Shown: piece after piece, positions 11,153 to 22,597 of the stretch | Layout of the letters: every line of letters begins with the position of its first letter | Numbering within the stretch: position 1 is the stretch's first letter | From: Neodontobutis hainanensis | Taxonomy: Eukaryota; Chordata; Actinopteri; Gobiiformes; Odontobutidae | Direction of reading: 5' to 3' | Assembly: GCA_024349245.1 (NCBI GenBank) | Contig: JALDNG010000104.1 | Coordinates: 479,501 to 543,500 of the forward strand | Length of the DNA stretch: 64,000 nt | Position numbers and translations under genes: made by a program | The notes under the pieces: model-generated | What the model was told of the DNA's origin: nothing | Database searches by the model: none | What the model saw: only the letters and a program-made list of their open reading frames with translations

Positions 11153-14100
11153 GCTTATCACAGTAGATAAGCTTGGACTTTAAGAACTAGCTATTATTGT
11201 AGGTCTTTGAAACAAGCACATATGCTAACAGCAGGTAGCCGACTGTCCGAAGTAACACCAGTGGCCCTCCCATAATTGGTAATTTGACAGTTAATTGTAA
11301 TGGTCATTTGTAAATGGAGCAGTAATCTAGAGAGGGACATCTCCCAAAGTTTGAAAGCTTCTAATAAATCCAATATGTGCAAGCTGTCTGGACAAATAAC
11401 GCAATTTAATTGAAACAGAAAGGTCTCTTATCTCAAATATCTCAAAGGGATTTTAGATGGTTTTAATAGATATTTGAGGCAGAAATGGGACACAGAACAA
11501 AGGAAAAAGATGAGGAGTTAACCCAACAAATTAATAATTATATCAAAGGAAATTTAACTGAAGACCAGACTTGGGAAAGTGTTCAAAGGGGTTTTTCAAA
11601 TAGTTTCTTTGCCCTTGTTTTTATCTTAGCAAACTAAGTAAATTAGCTGATTGTGTGACAGTGCAACAACGCAGGTGCTTTGTGCAGAGCAGTGGGGCAT
11701 CTCAGCAGTAGTTCAGTCTGACAAGGGTTAGGCTCTAAAATTATTCACAAAAATCCATAACAAACCAGATCTAGTGGTAAGGAGTGTCAGAGTGAGCTTC
11801 GATTTTGAGAAACTGTGCTGACAAATTTGCCTTTATGCAATTTAACACAGTTTTAAACCACCAATTATATCAGCATTCCATTTTGATAGTGGATGTGTTA
11901 AAGCAGTGGTGGGCTGTTTATTCAGGCCCACCAAGCATTTACTAATATTTTATTGATAGTTAAACACTGTATATATTTTTTCTTTTAATTTAATATTCTG
12001 CAGTGATTAGTTGATTCTATTATACAACATTCTCCAAACGGGAAAAACCTTTCCTTAAGCTAGCATCTCTACTCACATTGACTCACAGTTGCATAAAAAC
12101 GGGTGCAGCTCTATACGTAAAAGTGGCCGTATGACAGTGCAAGCGTGGGATTTTGACCATTTCGCTGCAGCGGGCACTGAGGAGGAGCTCCTGTATGAGG
12201 TGGGATGAGGTGGTGTGAAACACAACTCTTGGTAAGCGGCCAAAAAAAGTTTAACTTGTCTTTCTTCGAGTTGTCTAATAACAACATGTGGGTGTTTTTA
12301 AATCAACCTTTGTGATATTACTTTGACACTTGAGTGTGTAGTGTAGTCAGTAGTCTGAAATGCAGTCTAATCTTTGTGGGTAATTTTTTACAGCAACACT
12401 AAGAAGCCAGCTTTTAAAATATCAGTAATATTTGACCTCTGTCATTGAATCACTTAAAAAAAAAATGCTTACTAATTTGAATGTGATTTCTCAAATGTGT
12501 TGCCTTAAACATCACACAGAGAAATGGTCCCTAACATATTAATGCGTTTTAATTATGGACTTTTATACTCGCACAGATGGCCCACCAAATATGATAACCT
12601 GCTCATTTAAAAAAAGCAGAATTATAAATAAATTATTCAGTTCCCCATCTCACAAGACAGAGAGACAAAACATGTTGGGTGCTGTACAGGCCACACTGTT
12701 CAACTTGACATTGTGCAGTTTAAAATCCTGTTTCAGCTCATTGTTAAAAAAAAATAATAAAACACTATCTGCAATAAGTGAATCATATCCGTTGGACCCA
12801 GAAAACGTTGCTAATGGTATCTTTGCCAGTGCTGTCAGGCCACTCGGTGTGGGAACACTTGGAGAAGAGTGTATAAAGGTGCAGACAGTGATAGTTTAAT
12901 CTTGGCTCAGCAAAGATTAGAGCACATAATGATTACCTGTTATCACCTGCTGTCTCTCTGTGTCAGCTCTGGATAAAGAAAATGTCAGGTGATAACTTCA
13001 GTGAGCACTATACACTACTTTTATATCCAGATACAATTAGAGCTGTGGAGATTGCATCTGCCCTTCAAAGGACAATCTGTAAACTCTACAAATGATTGCC
13101 CTACATTTTTATAATGATGTTTGAAAGCAAAAACTGAATGCATAGGTGTAGGGTGCTGCCCCTTTAAGGATGTTGAGTGTGTGGTGTTGTGATCGCGCAA
13201 GATAAAAAAAAAATTATGACTGAACTAAGTGAGGAAGCCCTGTAGATGCTCATATGCAGACTTTGTAATGTTCTATAACACTTACAGTCATAATCTAAAC
13301 TATATATTATATTATTTTATATAACATTTTGTAGTTTTAAGTATTTTGATAAATCAATTTGTAGATCTCTGTTTGCAATTAGCACCTCGTCTAACACACA
13401 GTTAAATTGTCTATTGAAGTATTTATGCAGTATGTTCCATTTTGTTGGTTAACATGTCTGTAAAGGTTTTCAGTCATGCAGGTCATGTTGAAGAAGAGGT
13501 TAAAGCAAAGGCATCTGGACTAGGTTTTCAAAGTTAAGACGTTTTGTCTCTTCTCCAGGAGACTTTATTAATTCAACTGCTACAATAGTGTTTAGTTGGT
13601 TAATCAAAGTTTAATGTGTGTTTGTATTACTGCGACTATTATAGAAATTTGTATTGACAGTTGTATCACATGTCATAATGTTTAATGCTAATATGTGATA
13701 TTTGTGTTGTAATAAATATCATTGACTGATAAACATATACTTTAATGCTTATTCTCAAAAGCTGTTTTTATAATGTTTGGAGTAATGTATTTGATGATGT
13801 AAACATTACTGGATGGTAATTGTGAATTATTCGTGTGTTTACAGTTTGACCGCACACATAAATGTGCACATGAATACTCCCAAATACAACTAAATTACAA
13901 CTAAGTCCTAGGACAATGTGCAAAAAAACAAGATCCAAGTTAATGTTATCATGTCATATGTCACATCATATTTTATGGGTCACAATAGGAGTTCTGTGAA
14001 ACTTTTATTTTCAATATACAACTTTTGCTGATTTTCATGGTTAGAAATGGAAAAATGGAAAAATAGAGGGGACCTCCAAACCACACCCTCGGCCCATGCA

Positions 14101-14390
14101 CGCGCAGAATGGAAGCGGGGTGAACATGGTGTCATTACGGGCTGAGAGTATCATTACCTATGTTGTTTCTGTAATGGACCTATCAGAGGTAAGGATGTGT
14201 TTGTGTTTGTAAAAAAATTCACTATTACAGACTATTGCTTGTACAGATAATATCAAATAAGTAGACTAAGAGTTACACAATAAATTTTTTGACAGTTATC
14301 AAAATAGGCTTGTCACAGAATCCAAAATGACTTGCCCATTAGCTTACACTATTGTGAGCAAACTAATTAGTACAGACCCTTTGTGCATGT
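11153..14390. other. Noncoding unique sequence
   Basis: No gene is supported. About 12895-13085 is less AT-rich and has paired GATA-type sites (CCTGTTATCACCTG and GGTGATAAC) and ATTA cores, so it could be a regulatory block. That is a composition-based guess. Short poly(A)/poly(T) runs are common elsewhere. Confidence 0.35.
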
Positions 14391-15176
14391 TGACTTAAAT
14401 GTTTTGTAAAACTTTAGTAGGAATGGTTTGCCTTTCATTATAGGCCTTGTTGACTCCTCTCCAAATGTTACGTTTATGGTTGTGGCCAATTTGGGTCTCA
14501 TCCCCCCAAATGACTTTGTTCCAGCGTTTTTGATGCTTGTCTCTGTGCTGTTTGGTGTATTGTAAGTGGGATGTTTTGTGGCATTTGCGTAGTAATGGCT
14601 TTCTTATGGCGACTTGACCATGTAGCCCTTTTTTCTTCAAGTGCTTCAAGAGTCCTGTATTTCAGCTAAAGTTATTTGTGGGTTTTTCTTTGCATACCAA
14701 ACAATTTTCCTGGCAGTTGTGCCCTAACTGACCAGAATCTCTCATTTTCCACTTTTTTCTAAGAGTTTGAACCCTGCTGATTGGCATTCTCAATTCCTTG
14801 GATATCTTTCCATATCCCTTTCCTGTTTTATACAGTTCAGTTATCTTTCCCCCCACAGAACCTTTGACAATTCTTTTGCTTTCCCTTGACTCAGAATACA
14901 GAAATGTCAGTGCAGCACTAAATGAAAGATGCAAGGGTCTGTCATGAGCCCAGAAACTCACTGACCTTTTACACACACACTGATTACAAGTAAACAGATT
15001 ACAGGTGAGGATGGTTACCTTTAGTAGACATTAAAACCTGTTTGTGTCGACTAATCACAAAGGCATGTAAACTTTTGATCAGAGTCATTTGGGTAGTTTC
15101 TGTTGTCATTATCATTTAAAAGGAGTAAACACAGTTGTTTGACAATAAATTGCTTCACCCAACCACTAACTATGAG
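14391..15176 (-). pseudogene. Tc1-like transposase relic (N-terminal half)
   Basis: Minus-strand frames at 14662-14976 and 14395-14649 are consecutive parts of a Tc1/mariner transposase. The first has the paired helix-turn-helix region (GKGYGKISKELRMPIS...). The second has a linker (GLHGQVAIRKPLL) and the first catalytic aspartate in WGDETQI. Stops and frameshifts separate them. The rest of the catalytic domain (second D and E) is missing, and sequence left of 14390 does not resume it. The right part (about 15060-15176, with TTTTGATCAGAGTCATTTGG) looks like the element's terminal region. It is a dead, 3'-truncated copy from a different lineage than 16302-17719. Confidence 0.75.
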
Positions 15177-15197
15177 TTCATATTCTCTGAAAAATGT

Positions 15198-15345
15198 ACA
15201 CCCTGGACAGTGGCCAGTTAGTCACAGGGCTGACATTTTGACATAGACAGTGACAAACATTCATTCTCACATTTATTCAATCTAGACATTATTGTTGCCA
15301 ATTGACCTATACATACGTGTTGTTTTTGGTGGGAACAGGCACATG
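15198..15345. repeat. Dispersed repeat fragment (copy 1)
   Basis: It contains TGGCCAGTTAGTCACAGGGC, then ACAGTGACA, TTCATTCTCACATT and GTTGCCAATTGACC in the same order as 49840-49960. This is a common teleost LINE-tail type repeat. The exact family is not assigned. Confidence 0.6.
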
Positions 15346-15713
15346 GACTATTACCGGACCCTTGTATCCTATTTGATGTGTTCAGCCAGGGTTAACCAGC
15401 TTGGTGCATTTGCAACAGGTTCTGGGAAATGACTACTGAAAGAAATGTTGCCAACAGACTCCACAGAACTGTATACCTTTTCACATGTGAAGACATTTAT
15501 TCTCCAGGAAGGGGTCTTTGGAATGACCTCCGTGCTGTCTTTGATGAGCTTGATCCTGGAGAGGACAAATGGCTGTTTCGCCATGCAGCAAATAGTGTGT
15601 GGAATGGCAACATGGCACACTAGAGCAGGTTACTGGGTTGTGATCCCTAGTTGTGTGGTCTGTGCTTTAAGGGATACATTTCCCCACCCCAGTGGACAAT
15701 ACACAGTGTTTGT

Positions 15714-15718
<5 letters not shown>

Positions 15719-15761
<43 letters not shown>
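15719..15761. repeat. (TG)n microsatellite
   Basis: Twenty-one uninterrupted TG units, preceded by an imperfect TG-rich run from about 15707. It creates misleading valine/cysteine-rich open frames on the plus strand. Confidence 0.98.
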
Positions 15762-15763
<2 letters not shown>

Positions 15764-15784
15764 CTGTCCGTCCCCAGAGTTCAT

Positions 15785-15905
15785 ACTGTTGTGCCCTTGG
15801 GCAAGACACTTAACCCACCTTGCCTCCAGTGGTGTTCCAGCTGTAACACTGGTGAATGTAAGTTGCTTTGGATAAAAGCGTCTGATAAATGTAATGTCAA
15901 TGTAA
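15785..15905 (+). repeat. SINE/LINE-type 3' tail fragment
   Basis: CCTTGGGCAAGACACTTAAC and ACCTTGCCTCCA are shared with the tRNA-derived SINE at 62827-62965. The end TTGGATAAAAGCGTCTGATA is a typical fish SINE/LINE tail ahead of short repeats of TAATGT. The tRNA-like head is absent. Confidence 0.7.
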
Positions 15906-16301
15906 ACTCAAATATATTTTTTCCATAACAACCTTGTTTTTAATAAAGAGAGCTACAGCCAGCAAAATTCTCAAAAAAAATTCTATACATTTTCCAAGAC
16001 ACTATACAACCCCAATTACTTTATATGTCATGTTTACAATTTGTCGAATTCACTATATTTCAGATTGACAGGTACATAAGTTACAGTAGATTACATTAAA
16101 AACTAACTCACTCATAATTCATAGTCTCAAATATTTTTTATTTACATACATATTTTTCTTATATATCTTATATGCACAATTTTACAGAAATTAAAAATCA
16201 CATACCTAGTTCACTACCTGCTTTTTACTGAACAGAAATTCTTCATTTTTCATGAGGTAAACTCAAAAATTGGGTACTTTTTTTTTTACTTTTTATACAT
16301 A
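15906..16301. other. Noncoding, AT-rich
   Basis: AT-rich, with no recognisable feature. Confidence 0.4.
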
Positions 16302-17719
16302 TACAGTCAAGCCCAAAATGATTCAACCCCTGGCATGTTTAGAGTCAAAGTTACTTTTATTCAACCAGAAAGTTTTTTCTTGATTGGAAATGACACAGGT
16401 GTCTTTCAGAAGGTAAAAAGACAATTTACAAGAGGCATCGTTGTTGTAACATTTGAACAAAAAGTGTCCTAATAATTAATAGAAAAGCCTTTATTGTCTA
16501 TTACAGCAATCAACCGCTTTCTATAATTGCTGACTAGCTTTTTGCATGTCACCACTGGGATTTTTGCCCATTCATCTTTAGTGATAACCTCCAGCTCTTT
16601 CAGGTTGGAGGGTCTTCTTGCAATAACTCTGATCTTAAGCTTCCTCCACAGATTCTCAATTTGGTTCAAGTCAGGACTCTGGCTGGGCCATTGCAAAATG
16701 TTAATGTTTTTGTCTGCTAACCATTTCTTCACCACTTTAGCTGTGTGTTTTGGGTTGTTGTCGTGATGAAATGTCCACTGGTGCCCAAGGCCAAGTTTCT
16801 CTGCAGACTGCTTGACTTTGTTGTTGAGAATCTTGATGTATTGTTCTTTTTTCATTGTGCCATTTACTCTGATTAGGTTTCCTGGTCCATTGGCTGAAAA
16901 ACACCCCCAAAGCATTAAGTTCCCACCACCATGTTTGACAGTGGGGATGGTGTTCTTAGGGTTGAAGGCTTCTCCTTTTTTTACGCCAAATTAAAAATAC
17001 ATCATTGTGGCCAAACAATTAAATTTTTGTTTCATCAGACCATAAAACAGACGACCAAAAGTCTTCGTCTTTGCCCAGATAAGCATTGGGAAAAGCCAAT
17101 CGGGCTTTTGTGTGCCTTAAAAGTGGCATCCTTCTTGGTCTGCGTCCATGGAACCCAGCAGAGTGCAGTGTCCGTTGGACTGTCTGCCTTGAGACATTGC
17201 CACCAGCAGAGCCCAGATTCACCAGGATGGCCTTGGTGGTGATCCTTGGATTCTTTTTCACCTCTCACTATCCTCCTGGCCAGCACAGGTGTCACTTTTG
17301 GCTTCCAACCACGTCCTTTGAGATTTTCTACAGTGTGGAATGTCTTGTATTTATTAATAATACATTGCACTGTAGCCATATTTAGATATATACTTATAGC
17401 CCTTTCCTGACTTGTGAGCAGCCACAATGCGAAGCTGCAGGTTTTTACTGAGCTCCTTTGTCTTAACCATAACTGTCTACAAACCAACCGCAGAGAGCTG
17501 CAGTTTTTCACCTTTTGAGTTTATTAAAACAGCTGTTCCCAATAAATCAGGGTAATCAGGATGCTTTAGAACAGCTTGGACTATTTTGATTGGTATAGAA
17601 CTTTGGATTTACCCATAGACTAAATAATAAATAATTTTGGATTTGCCACTTTTTGTTTAAATGTAAATAAAAGCTCAGAAATATTTATTTAAACAATGCC
17701 TCTTGGGGCTTGACACCTA
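16302..17719 (-). mobile_element. Tc1-like DNA transposon, inactive
   Basis: The left end TACAGTCAAGCCC (16302-16314) and the complement of the right end, TAGGTGTCAAGCCCC (17719 inward), are related inverted termini next to TA. The left terminal region of about 200 bp is complete. In the right end, GTCAAGCCC is joined almost directly to AAGAGGCATTG, which on the left side lies about 110 bp further in. The right inverted repeat has therefore lost its middle part. Inside is a broken transposase gene on the minus strand. Confidence 0.85.
16469..17511 (-). pseudogene. Tc1-family transposase, frameshifted
   Basis: Read from 17511 down: an N-terminal DNA-binding part (YLNMATVQCIINKYKTFHT, then VENLKGRGWKPKVTP), the middle (NPRITTKAILVNLGSAGGNV), the first catalytic D in WSDETKI, then after a frame break CFSANGPGNLIRVNGTM, the second D in HHDNNPKHTAK and the glutamate in SPDLNQIENLW. 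All three residues of the DD(34)E triad can be seen, but in at least three reading frames (17035-17511, 17019-17261, 16469-16915), with a further broken stretch at 16916-17018. The enzyme would cut and paste DNA at TA sites; this copy cannot make it. Confidence 0.85.
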
Positions 17720-18989
17720 AGAGTGGTAATTACACGGTAATACCAGGAGTATGTAATACTGTGCTTTGGACACGTATAGTTCAGGTAGGTTTGTCTACTG
17801 GAGTAATTGTTGGCTTGTAAGTGAAGTAAGAGACGTCAGTTTAGTTTACATCCCATTAAGTTCTATCGCTCAAGTTCCACTTTAAGTTTACCATTTGAAT
17901 GTAAAATACTTGTTGCAATGACTTTGTTTACGGTCCATCAAATAAGATTTTTAAATGTACAAAACCAGAAATAACCAAAAGGCTGAAATAAAGTATTTTT
18001 CTCTTCATTTGTTAATCCTCTGTCTTGAATTAGCAGTTCAGCTTTTTATCCTGAGTCCGCTGTGTTTTGCTGGAAGTTTGGGTAAATCCTACCAGTTTAG
18101 TTGATTATCCTGCAGTTTCCAGGAGAAAGCGTAACGTTAAAGCCACGTGCACAGTTCAGAAGGTTTGTGGGCAGCTCGCCATCTTGTATCAACTTCAGGG
18201 TCTCGACAATTATTCGGTTTTAGCTGGATTTTTTCAACCCACACTAAATGGCCTATCATAATCAACAAGAGCTGTGCATAAATACACAAAATAAGAGTGT
18301 AATGGTAAAATAGAGAAAATTTCCATTTTCTATCTTAACTGATGCTTGTTAAGGTGGCGAAACAACAAGTCTGGGTAATGAACTCGCAAAACTGTCTCTT
18401 TTTAGCTTTTAAATGCACCGTGCTTCCCCATTTTACCATAAAACAATATAAATTGACTACCTTAGCTTTACATTTCTACAAAATAACAGTTACATTGCAC
18501 AAATATAAAATAAAATACATTGCTTTCAGTCACCAGGTCCCCTTTCATCAAAATACTAAATGTCTCAAAAGAAGGACAGGTTGGAAAATCAAAAATACCT
18601 TCTTTACACCTTGTTTAGTTTACAGAAATGGCATTTAGATTAATTTTTCTGTTTTCATTCTCTTCTCTGCAGCAGCTCTGCGTGTGTTGTCTGTGTATCT
18701 CCCTCATTTTGCAGGGAAAAGCCTAAGACAATCCGGTTGGCTGTTGCTGGTCACATGGGTCATGCAGATGTCTTTGCTCTACTGCAACAGAATTGAGCAT
18801 CCCCGTTGCTGTCCAGCCTACACATATAAAACTGAAAGTAATTGAAATTGTAACTGTATGCACCACAATTATAACTTATACATTTTATACATTTTTTTCA
18901 CTATATTGTCAGCTTCATGTCATACGAGTGCTCCACTTCTACATCTTTGTATCATTCCTTGCCTAAAACATTGTAAATTATCAAAATCA
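17720..18989. other. Noncoding
   Basis: No supported gene. Near 18715 a pyrimidine tract and AG precede a short open stretch (about 80 bp, ending in a stop near 18798). This is too little to call an exon. Confidence 0.35.
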
Positions 18990-19450
18990 TAAAGGTTAGG
19001 TTAGGTTACTTTTATTGTACCCGTAGGTAAATTTGTTTTACAGTGCAATGACTATGGCATCCAATACAAAAAACACACAACACAGAACACTCCAGAACAC
19101 ATAGGGACAGATAAGTAACTACTCGTTAAAAATTAAAAATCATAAAACCTAATAAAACATTCTAAAAACTACCTCTACACTTTGTTAATCAGATTAATTG
19201 CATTTGGTACGAAGCTGCTCTTATATCTTTTTGTTCTACCCCTTGGGATTCTATACCTCCTCGCAGACGGCAATAACTGGAACTCACCGTGCAGGGGGTG
19301 AAGCATGTAGTAAAATTGTTTGAGAGCATAAAATCTCCCGACTCCATTCCAAACTTTAATGTTGATTTTGAATTCCACTGCCACATTCACACTACGTGTT
19401 TTTTTGAACAAATCTGGAAAAAAAAATTCAGAGATATTTTTCAAAAATAA
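18990..19450 (-). pseudogene. 3' end of a LINE (ORF2 C-terminus and tail)
   Basis: The minus-strand frame 19175-19444 encodes a piece ending GEFQLLPSARRYRIPRG, then RTKRYKSSFVPNAINLIN. This is the C-terminal pattern of fish non-LTR retrotransposon polyproteins. Downstream on the minus strand the untranslated tail contains a motif (plus strand TTTTATTGTACCCGTAGGTA) matching the tail of the LINE at 44598-45670. The reverse transcriptase is missing, as expected of a 5'-truncated LINE insertion. Plus-strand GGTTAGGTTAGGTTAC at about 18995 may be the simple-repeat terminus. Confidence 0.65.
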
Positions 19451-20311
19451 TAAGTTTTTAAGAAACTACAAGAGATGAGAACTACATCTAAAAATACATA
19501 CCCATGAGTATTAGCCCTGTTCCATGTGACAATACATGTATTTTGAATAAGTCTGTAGCTCCACACTTCCCTGTACATGTTTGATTGGCAGCAATAAGAA
19601 TTTAGCTAGCTGTGGAATACAAAGGTGATAGGCAATAAAGCTTGCTGTCCATCAATGTTGCCAGGGTCGTTCACTCTCACCTTATCAGGTACATTTGTTA
19701 ATTCCTCCTATACTAGCACAAAGAAAAGCATTATAGACAGGTAGTGTTACTGTGGCTGACACCGTTACTGTCTTTGGTGTCACTGTTCTATTGTTGATGG
19801 TGACGTATGTTAAAGAAGTGTAAAATGGAAATGATAAACAGACCTAAAACAAAAGGTGACTGTGAGGTTGTTCAGTATCACCTCACATGTCTAAAGCTGG
19901 TGTTATAAAGTTGTGAAAACAATTGGGGGTTAGGGTGCGAAATGAAAGGGTCTCATTCTAATTCTTTGATAACTGTTTTCACATAGATGTTACAAGTAAG
20001 TTATAAAGGAAGAATTACACACTTCCCTGTCTGACATTGAAGCATCATGAATACTGGACAGTGTGGGCAATGGTTGACTCTGTATTTCGTCTTTATGTGG
20101 AGTTGATGTAGAAGGTTGAGACTCCAACTGACATCTGCAATGATGTATAAACATGTAAAATTATCAAAGAGAAACCAGCATTCCAGCTAAACGCAAAAGC
20201 ACCTGACTGAGTAATAAACAGTTTTAAGGAATGTTTGAGGTGGTAATTTGAATATAATACTTTGCTGATAATAACAATTAGAACAGCTCTTCAAGTAGTA
20301 ACAGAAAAAGT
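19451..20311. other. Noncoding
   Basis: AT-rich, nothing recognisable. The last bases, CTATG at 20312-20316, are the left target-site copy of element B. Confidence 0.4.
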
Positions 20312-20316
20312 CTATG

Positions 20317-20993
20317 TGTCAGATCCACTCCGTCTCCCTCAGGGATCCGCTCCACTTTTCATTACTGCCACCTGTCCCAAGCACCTGCAATCTATTACCA
20401 GGTGAGGTATTTAAACCGCTCCTTTCCACCTCTTCCCTGCCAGATCGTTCAGCAGACTTTGTGTGAATGTTTCCAGAGTATATTACAGCTCTTATTCCAG
20501 CCCTCGCTCCAGCCCTCGTCCCAGCCCTCGTCCCAAACCTCGCTCCAGGTCTCAGGTTTGGACTCCAGCTAGCAGCCCAGTCCCTCGGCTTGGTCTCCAG
20601 TCACCGGCTCGGCACCAGGCTTCAGCGCAGCTCTACGAATCACTCCAACGCTCAGCCCAGCATCTCGGCTTGGTCTCCAGTCACCGGCTCGGCTCCAGGC
20701 TTCGGCGCAGCTCTACGGCTCACTCCAACTCTCAGCCCAGCTTCCCGGCTTGGTCTTCAGTCAACGGCTCGGCACCAGGTCTAGGTTTAGCTCCACGGTT
20801 CAACTCCAACTCTCGGTCCAGCTCCTCGGCTTGGTTCCCGTTCACGACTTCACTTCAGCCATCAGCGCAGTTCCTCCGCACGGACTACAGTCTCAGATCT
20901 CCTATCCAGCTTCCTGTCACTAACTGTACTTAAATAAAGAATCACTTACCTTCACTGTCTTGTGCGCATTTGAGTCCTCAGTCCCACATTACA
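20317..20993 (+). repeat. 5' LTR of element B (677 bp)
   Basis: It starts TGTCAGATCC and ends CCACATTACA. It contains a CAGCCCTCG-type 12-bp repeat run (about 20500-20550) and three units of an 80-bp repeat beginning CTCGGCTTGG (from 20587), followed by a partial fourth. AATAAAG lies near 20934. The 3' LTR has only two 80-bp units, and the 5' LTR lacks about 20 bp near 20360, so the two copies differ in length. An SR-rich open frame within it (20463-20933) is judged non-genic. Confidence 0.92.
20408..20450 (+). promoter_or_regulatory. Element B promoter and predicted RNA 5' end
   Basis: A TATA-like TATTTAAA lies at 20408. GCCAGATCGTTC (20439-20450), 31 bases downstream, is the exact 12-base reverse complement of the first 12 bases after the LTR (20994-21005). 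The same segment is present in the 3' LTR at 25462-25473. Confidence 0.7.
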
Positions 20994-21005
20994 GAACGAT
21001 CTGGC
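20994..21005 (+). other. Self-complementary primer-binding site, element B
   Basis: GAACGATCTGGC begins at the base after the 5' LTR and pairs perfectly with the predicted RNA 5' end. Known sushi and Tf1 elements prime reverse transcription this way rather than with a tRNA. A TGG does occur at 21002, but the homologous sites in elements A and C lack it. Confidence 0.7.
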
Positions 21006-21009
21006 CAAG

Positions 21010-22020
21010 ATGGACTCAGCCAAAGCAGAGAAAGTAATAGATTGATTCACCATTATTGAAGAAACTCTTCAAAATCATGCAGCCCAAATGAACACTATTT
21101 CCGCCGGGTCCCAGCGGATTGTGTCTCAACAGGAAGTTGGCCTTCCAGGCCATGTCAAATTAGATCCATCTCCTGACTTCTCAGCTAGCCAAGATTCCAA
21201 AGACCACAGAGAGTCTGGTCTCCGTTTCAACTTCAGATCCTGTTTCCCCGGTGGTTCAACCGATCCCGGTCCAGGAGCCTCGGGTCGGGCCTCCAGAACG
21301 TTACTCCGGAGAGGCAGGTGGTTGTAATCCCTTTTTGGTAAACTGTTCAATCCTGTTTGCTCTGCAACCCCACACCTTCGCCACAGAGAGAGCCAAGGTG
21401 GCCTTTGTCATTAATCACCTGACGGGGCGCGCACGTCTCTGGGGAACAGCAGAGTGGGAGAGATACCCCGGCCTGCTCTAGTTTCCAGTCCTTATCAACT
21501 GAACTCCGTAAGGTGTTTGACGCAGAGGATCAGGAGGGCGCGGCGGCTAGGGGCCTTTTTTCAACTAAAACAGGGACCCCGTTCAGTGGCGGATTATTCC
21601 ATTGAGTTTCGGACGCTTGCTCGGCAGAGTGGATTTAACGCTCCTGCACAACACCAGGCTTTCATTCTCGGGTTGGCCGAGCACATGAAAGATGAGCTCG
21701 CCACTCGGGAGCTTCCGGTAGACCTGGATGATTTAATCCGTATGTCAATCTGAGTTGATCAGCGAGTTCGAGCTCGTCGGAGGGAGCGGGCTACCCGGAG
21801 TCGTCGTTGCCTTCCTCTAGATGCCCAGCGAACACAGTTCTCTCTATCCACAACAGATTCCAGTGCCACCACAGATTCCAGTGAACCCATGCAAATTGGC
21901 CGCTCTCATCTCACTCCTGAGGAGAAGCTACGGAGGCGAAGGAGTAACCTTTTGTATGTATTGTGGGGGTTCGGGACATGTGGCATTGGTCTGCCCGTTA
22001 AAAGGACAGGCTCAGCAGTA
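21010..22020 (+). pseudogene. gag: gag (capsid plus zinc knuckle), broken
   Basis: The start codon at 21010 opens MDSAK, the same MDSA start as the gag-like ORF of element C, but a stop follows after 11 codons. Capsid-type sequence continues in shifting frames: RYSGEAGGCNPFLVNCSILF with VAFVINHLTGRARLWG (frame 21251-21481), then FFQLKQGPRSVADYSIEF and LGLAEHMKDEL (frame 21454-21753). A CCHC zinc knuckle follows, C-M-Y-C-x4-H-x4-C (frame 21821-22021, near 21955-21996), which would bind the genomic RNA. At least three frame changes and an early stop make it non-functional. The protein would normally form the particle in which cDNA is made. Confidence 0.88.
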
Positions 22021-22440
22021 GATGGAGGAGTACTGTTGAGTCTTACAGAGGGGGTCTCCTCCATCAATCGCCCACTTGTCCATGTCCAGCTGCTGCTTCC
22101 TGGGGGGCCACAAACATTAACTACATTCATTGACTCTGGGGCAGACGGCAGTTTTATGGACGAGACTTTGGCTCTTCAGATGGGGTTGTTACGAGTTCCC
22201 CTACCCAAACCGGTTCCTGCACGGCACTGGATGGACACCTCCTGGGTACCGTGACCCACCGGACCAGTCCCGTGGTCCTACTGATCTCTGGGAACCATCA
22301 GGAGACCCATGAATTTTTCCTAATTCATTCTTCAGAGATTCCATTGATTTTGGGTTATCCCTGGTTGAGACGCCATAATCCTCACATTGATTGGGACACT
22401 GGGGCAATACTGGGGTGGAGTCATTCTTGTCACTCTGTTT
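22021..22440 (+). pseudogene. Aspartic protease region, broken
   Basis: In frame with 21889-22254, PLVHVQLLLPGGPQTLTTF precedes the active-site motif DSGAD (codon for D at 22132). After a frameshift near 22250, the following gypsy linker continues in another frame as IPLILGYPWLRRHNPHIDW. Another frame change precedes the reverse transcriptase. The catalytic motif itself is intact. The enzyme would mature the Gag and Pol polyproteins. Confidence 0.85.
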
Positions 22441-22597
22441 GTCTTCAGTCAGCGGGAGTACATAACCCGCTACCTGGTACACCTGTATCCTCTCTGCCGG
22501 CCAACGTTCCCAGGGAGTACCAGGATTATAAGGAGGTCTTAATAAGGCCAAAGCCACAGCCTTACCTCCGCATCGGCCATATGACTGTGCTATTGAC

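Noticed and set aside
15445..15928. Valine- and cysteine-rich plus-strand frames
   Set aside because: They run through the (TG)n tract and a SINE tail.
18715..18800. Possible exon after an acceptor-like site
   Set aside because: It ends in a stop without a donor and no similarity is recognised.
20463..20933. 156-codon SR-rich frame within the 5' LTR of element B
   Set aside because: It lies in a repeat-bearing LTR, also occurs in shortened form in the 3' LTR, and has no domain.
21002..21020. tRNA-primed binding site beginning at TGG in element B
   Set aside because: The TGG is eight bases from the LTR and is not kept in elements A and C, whereas self-complementarity is kept in all three.
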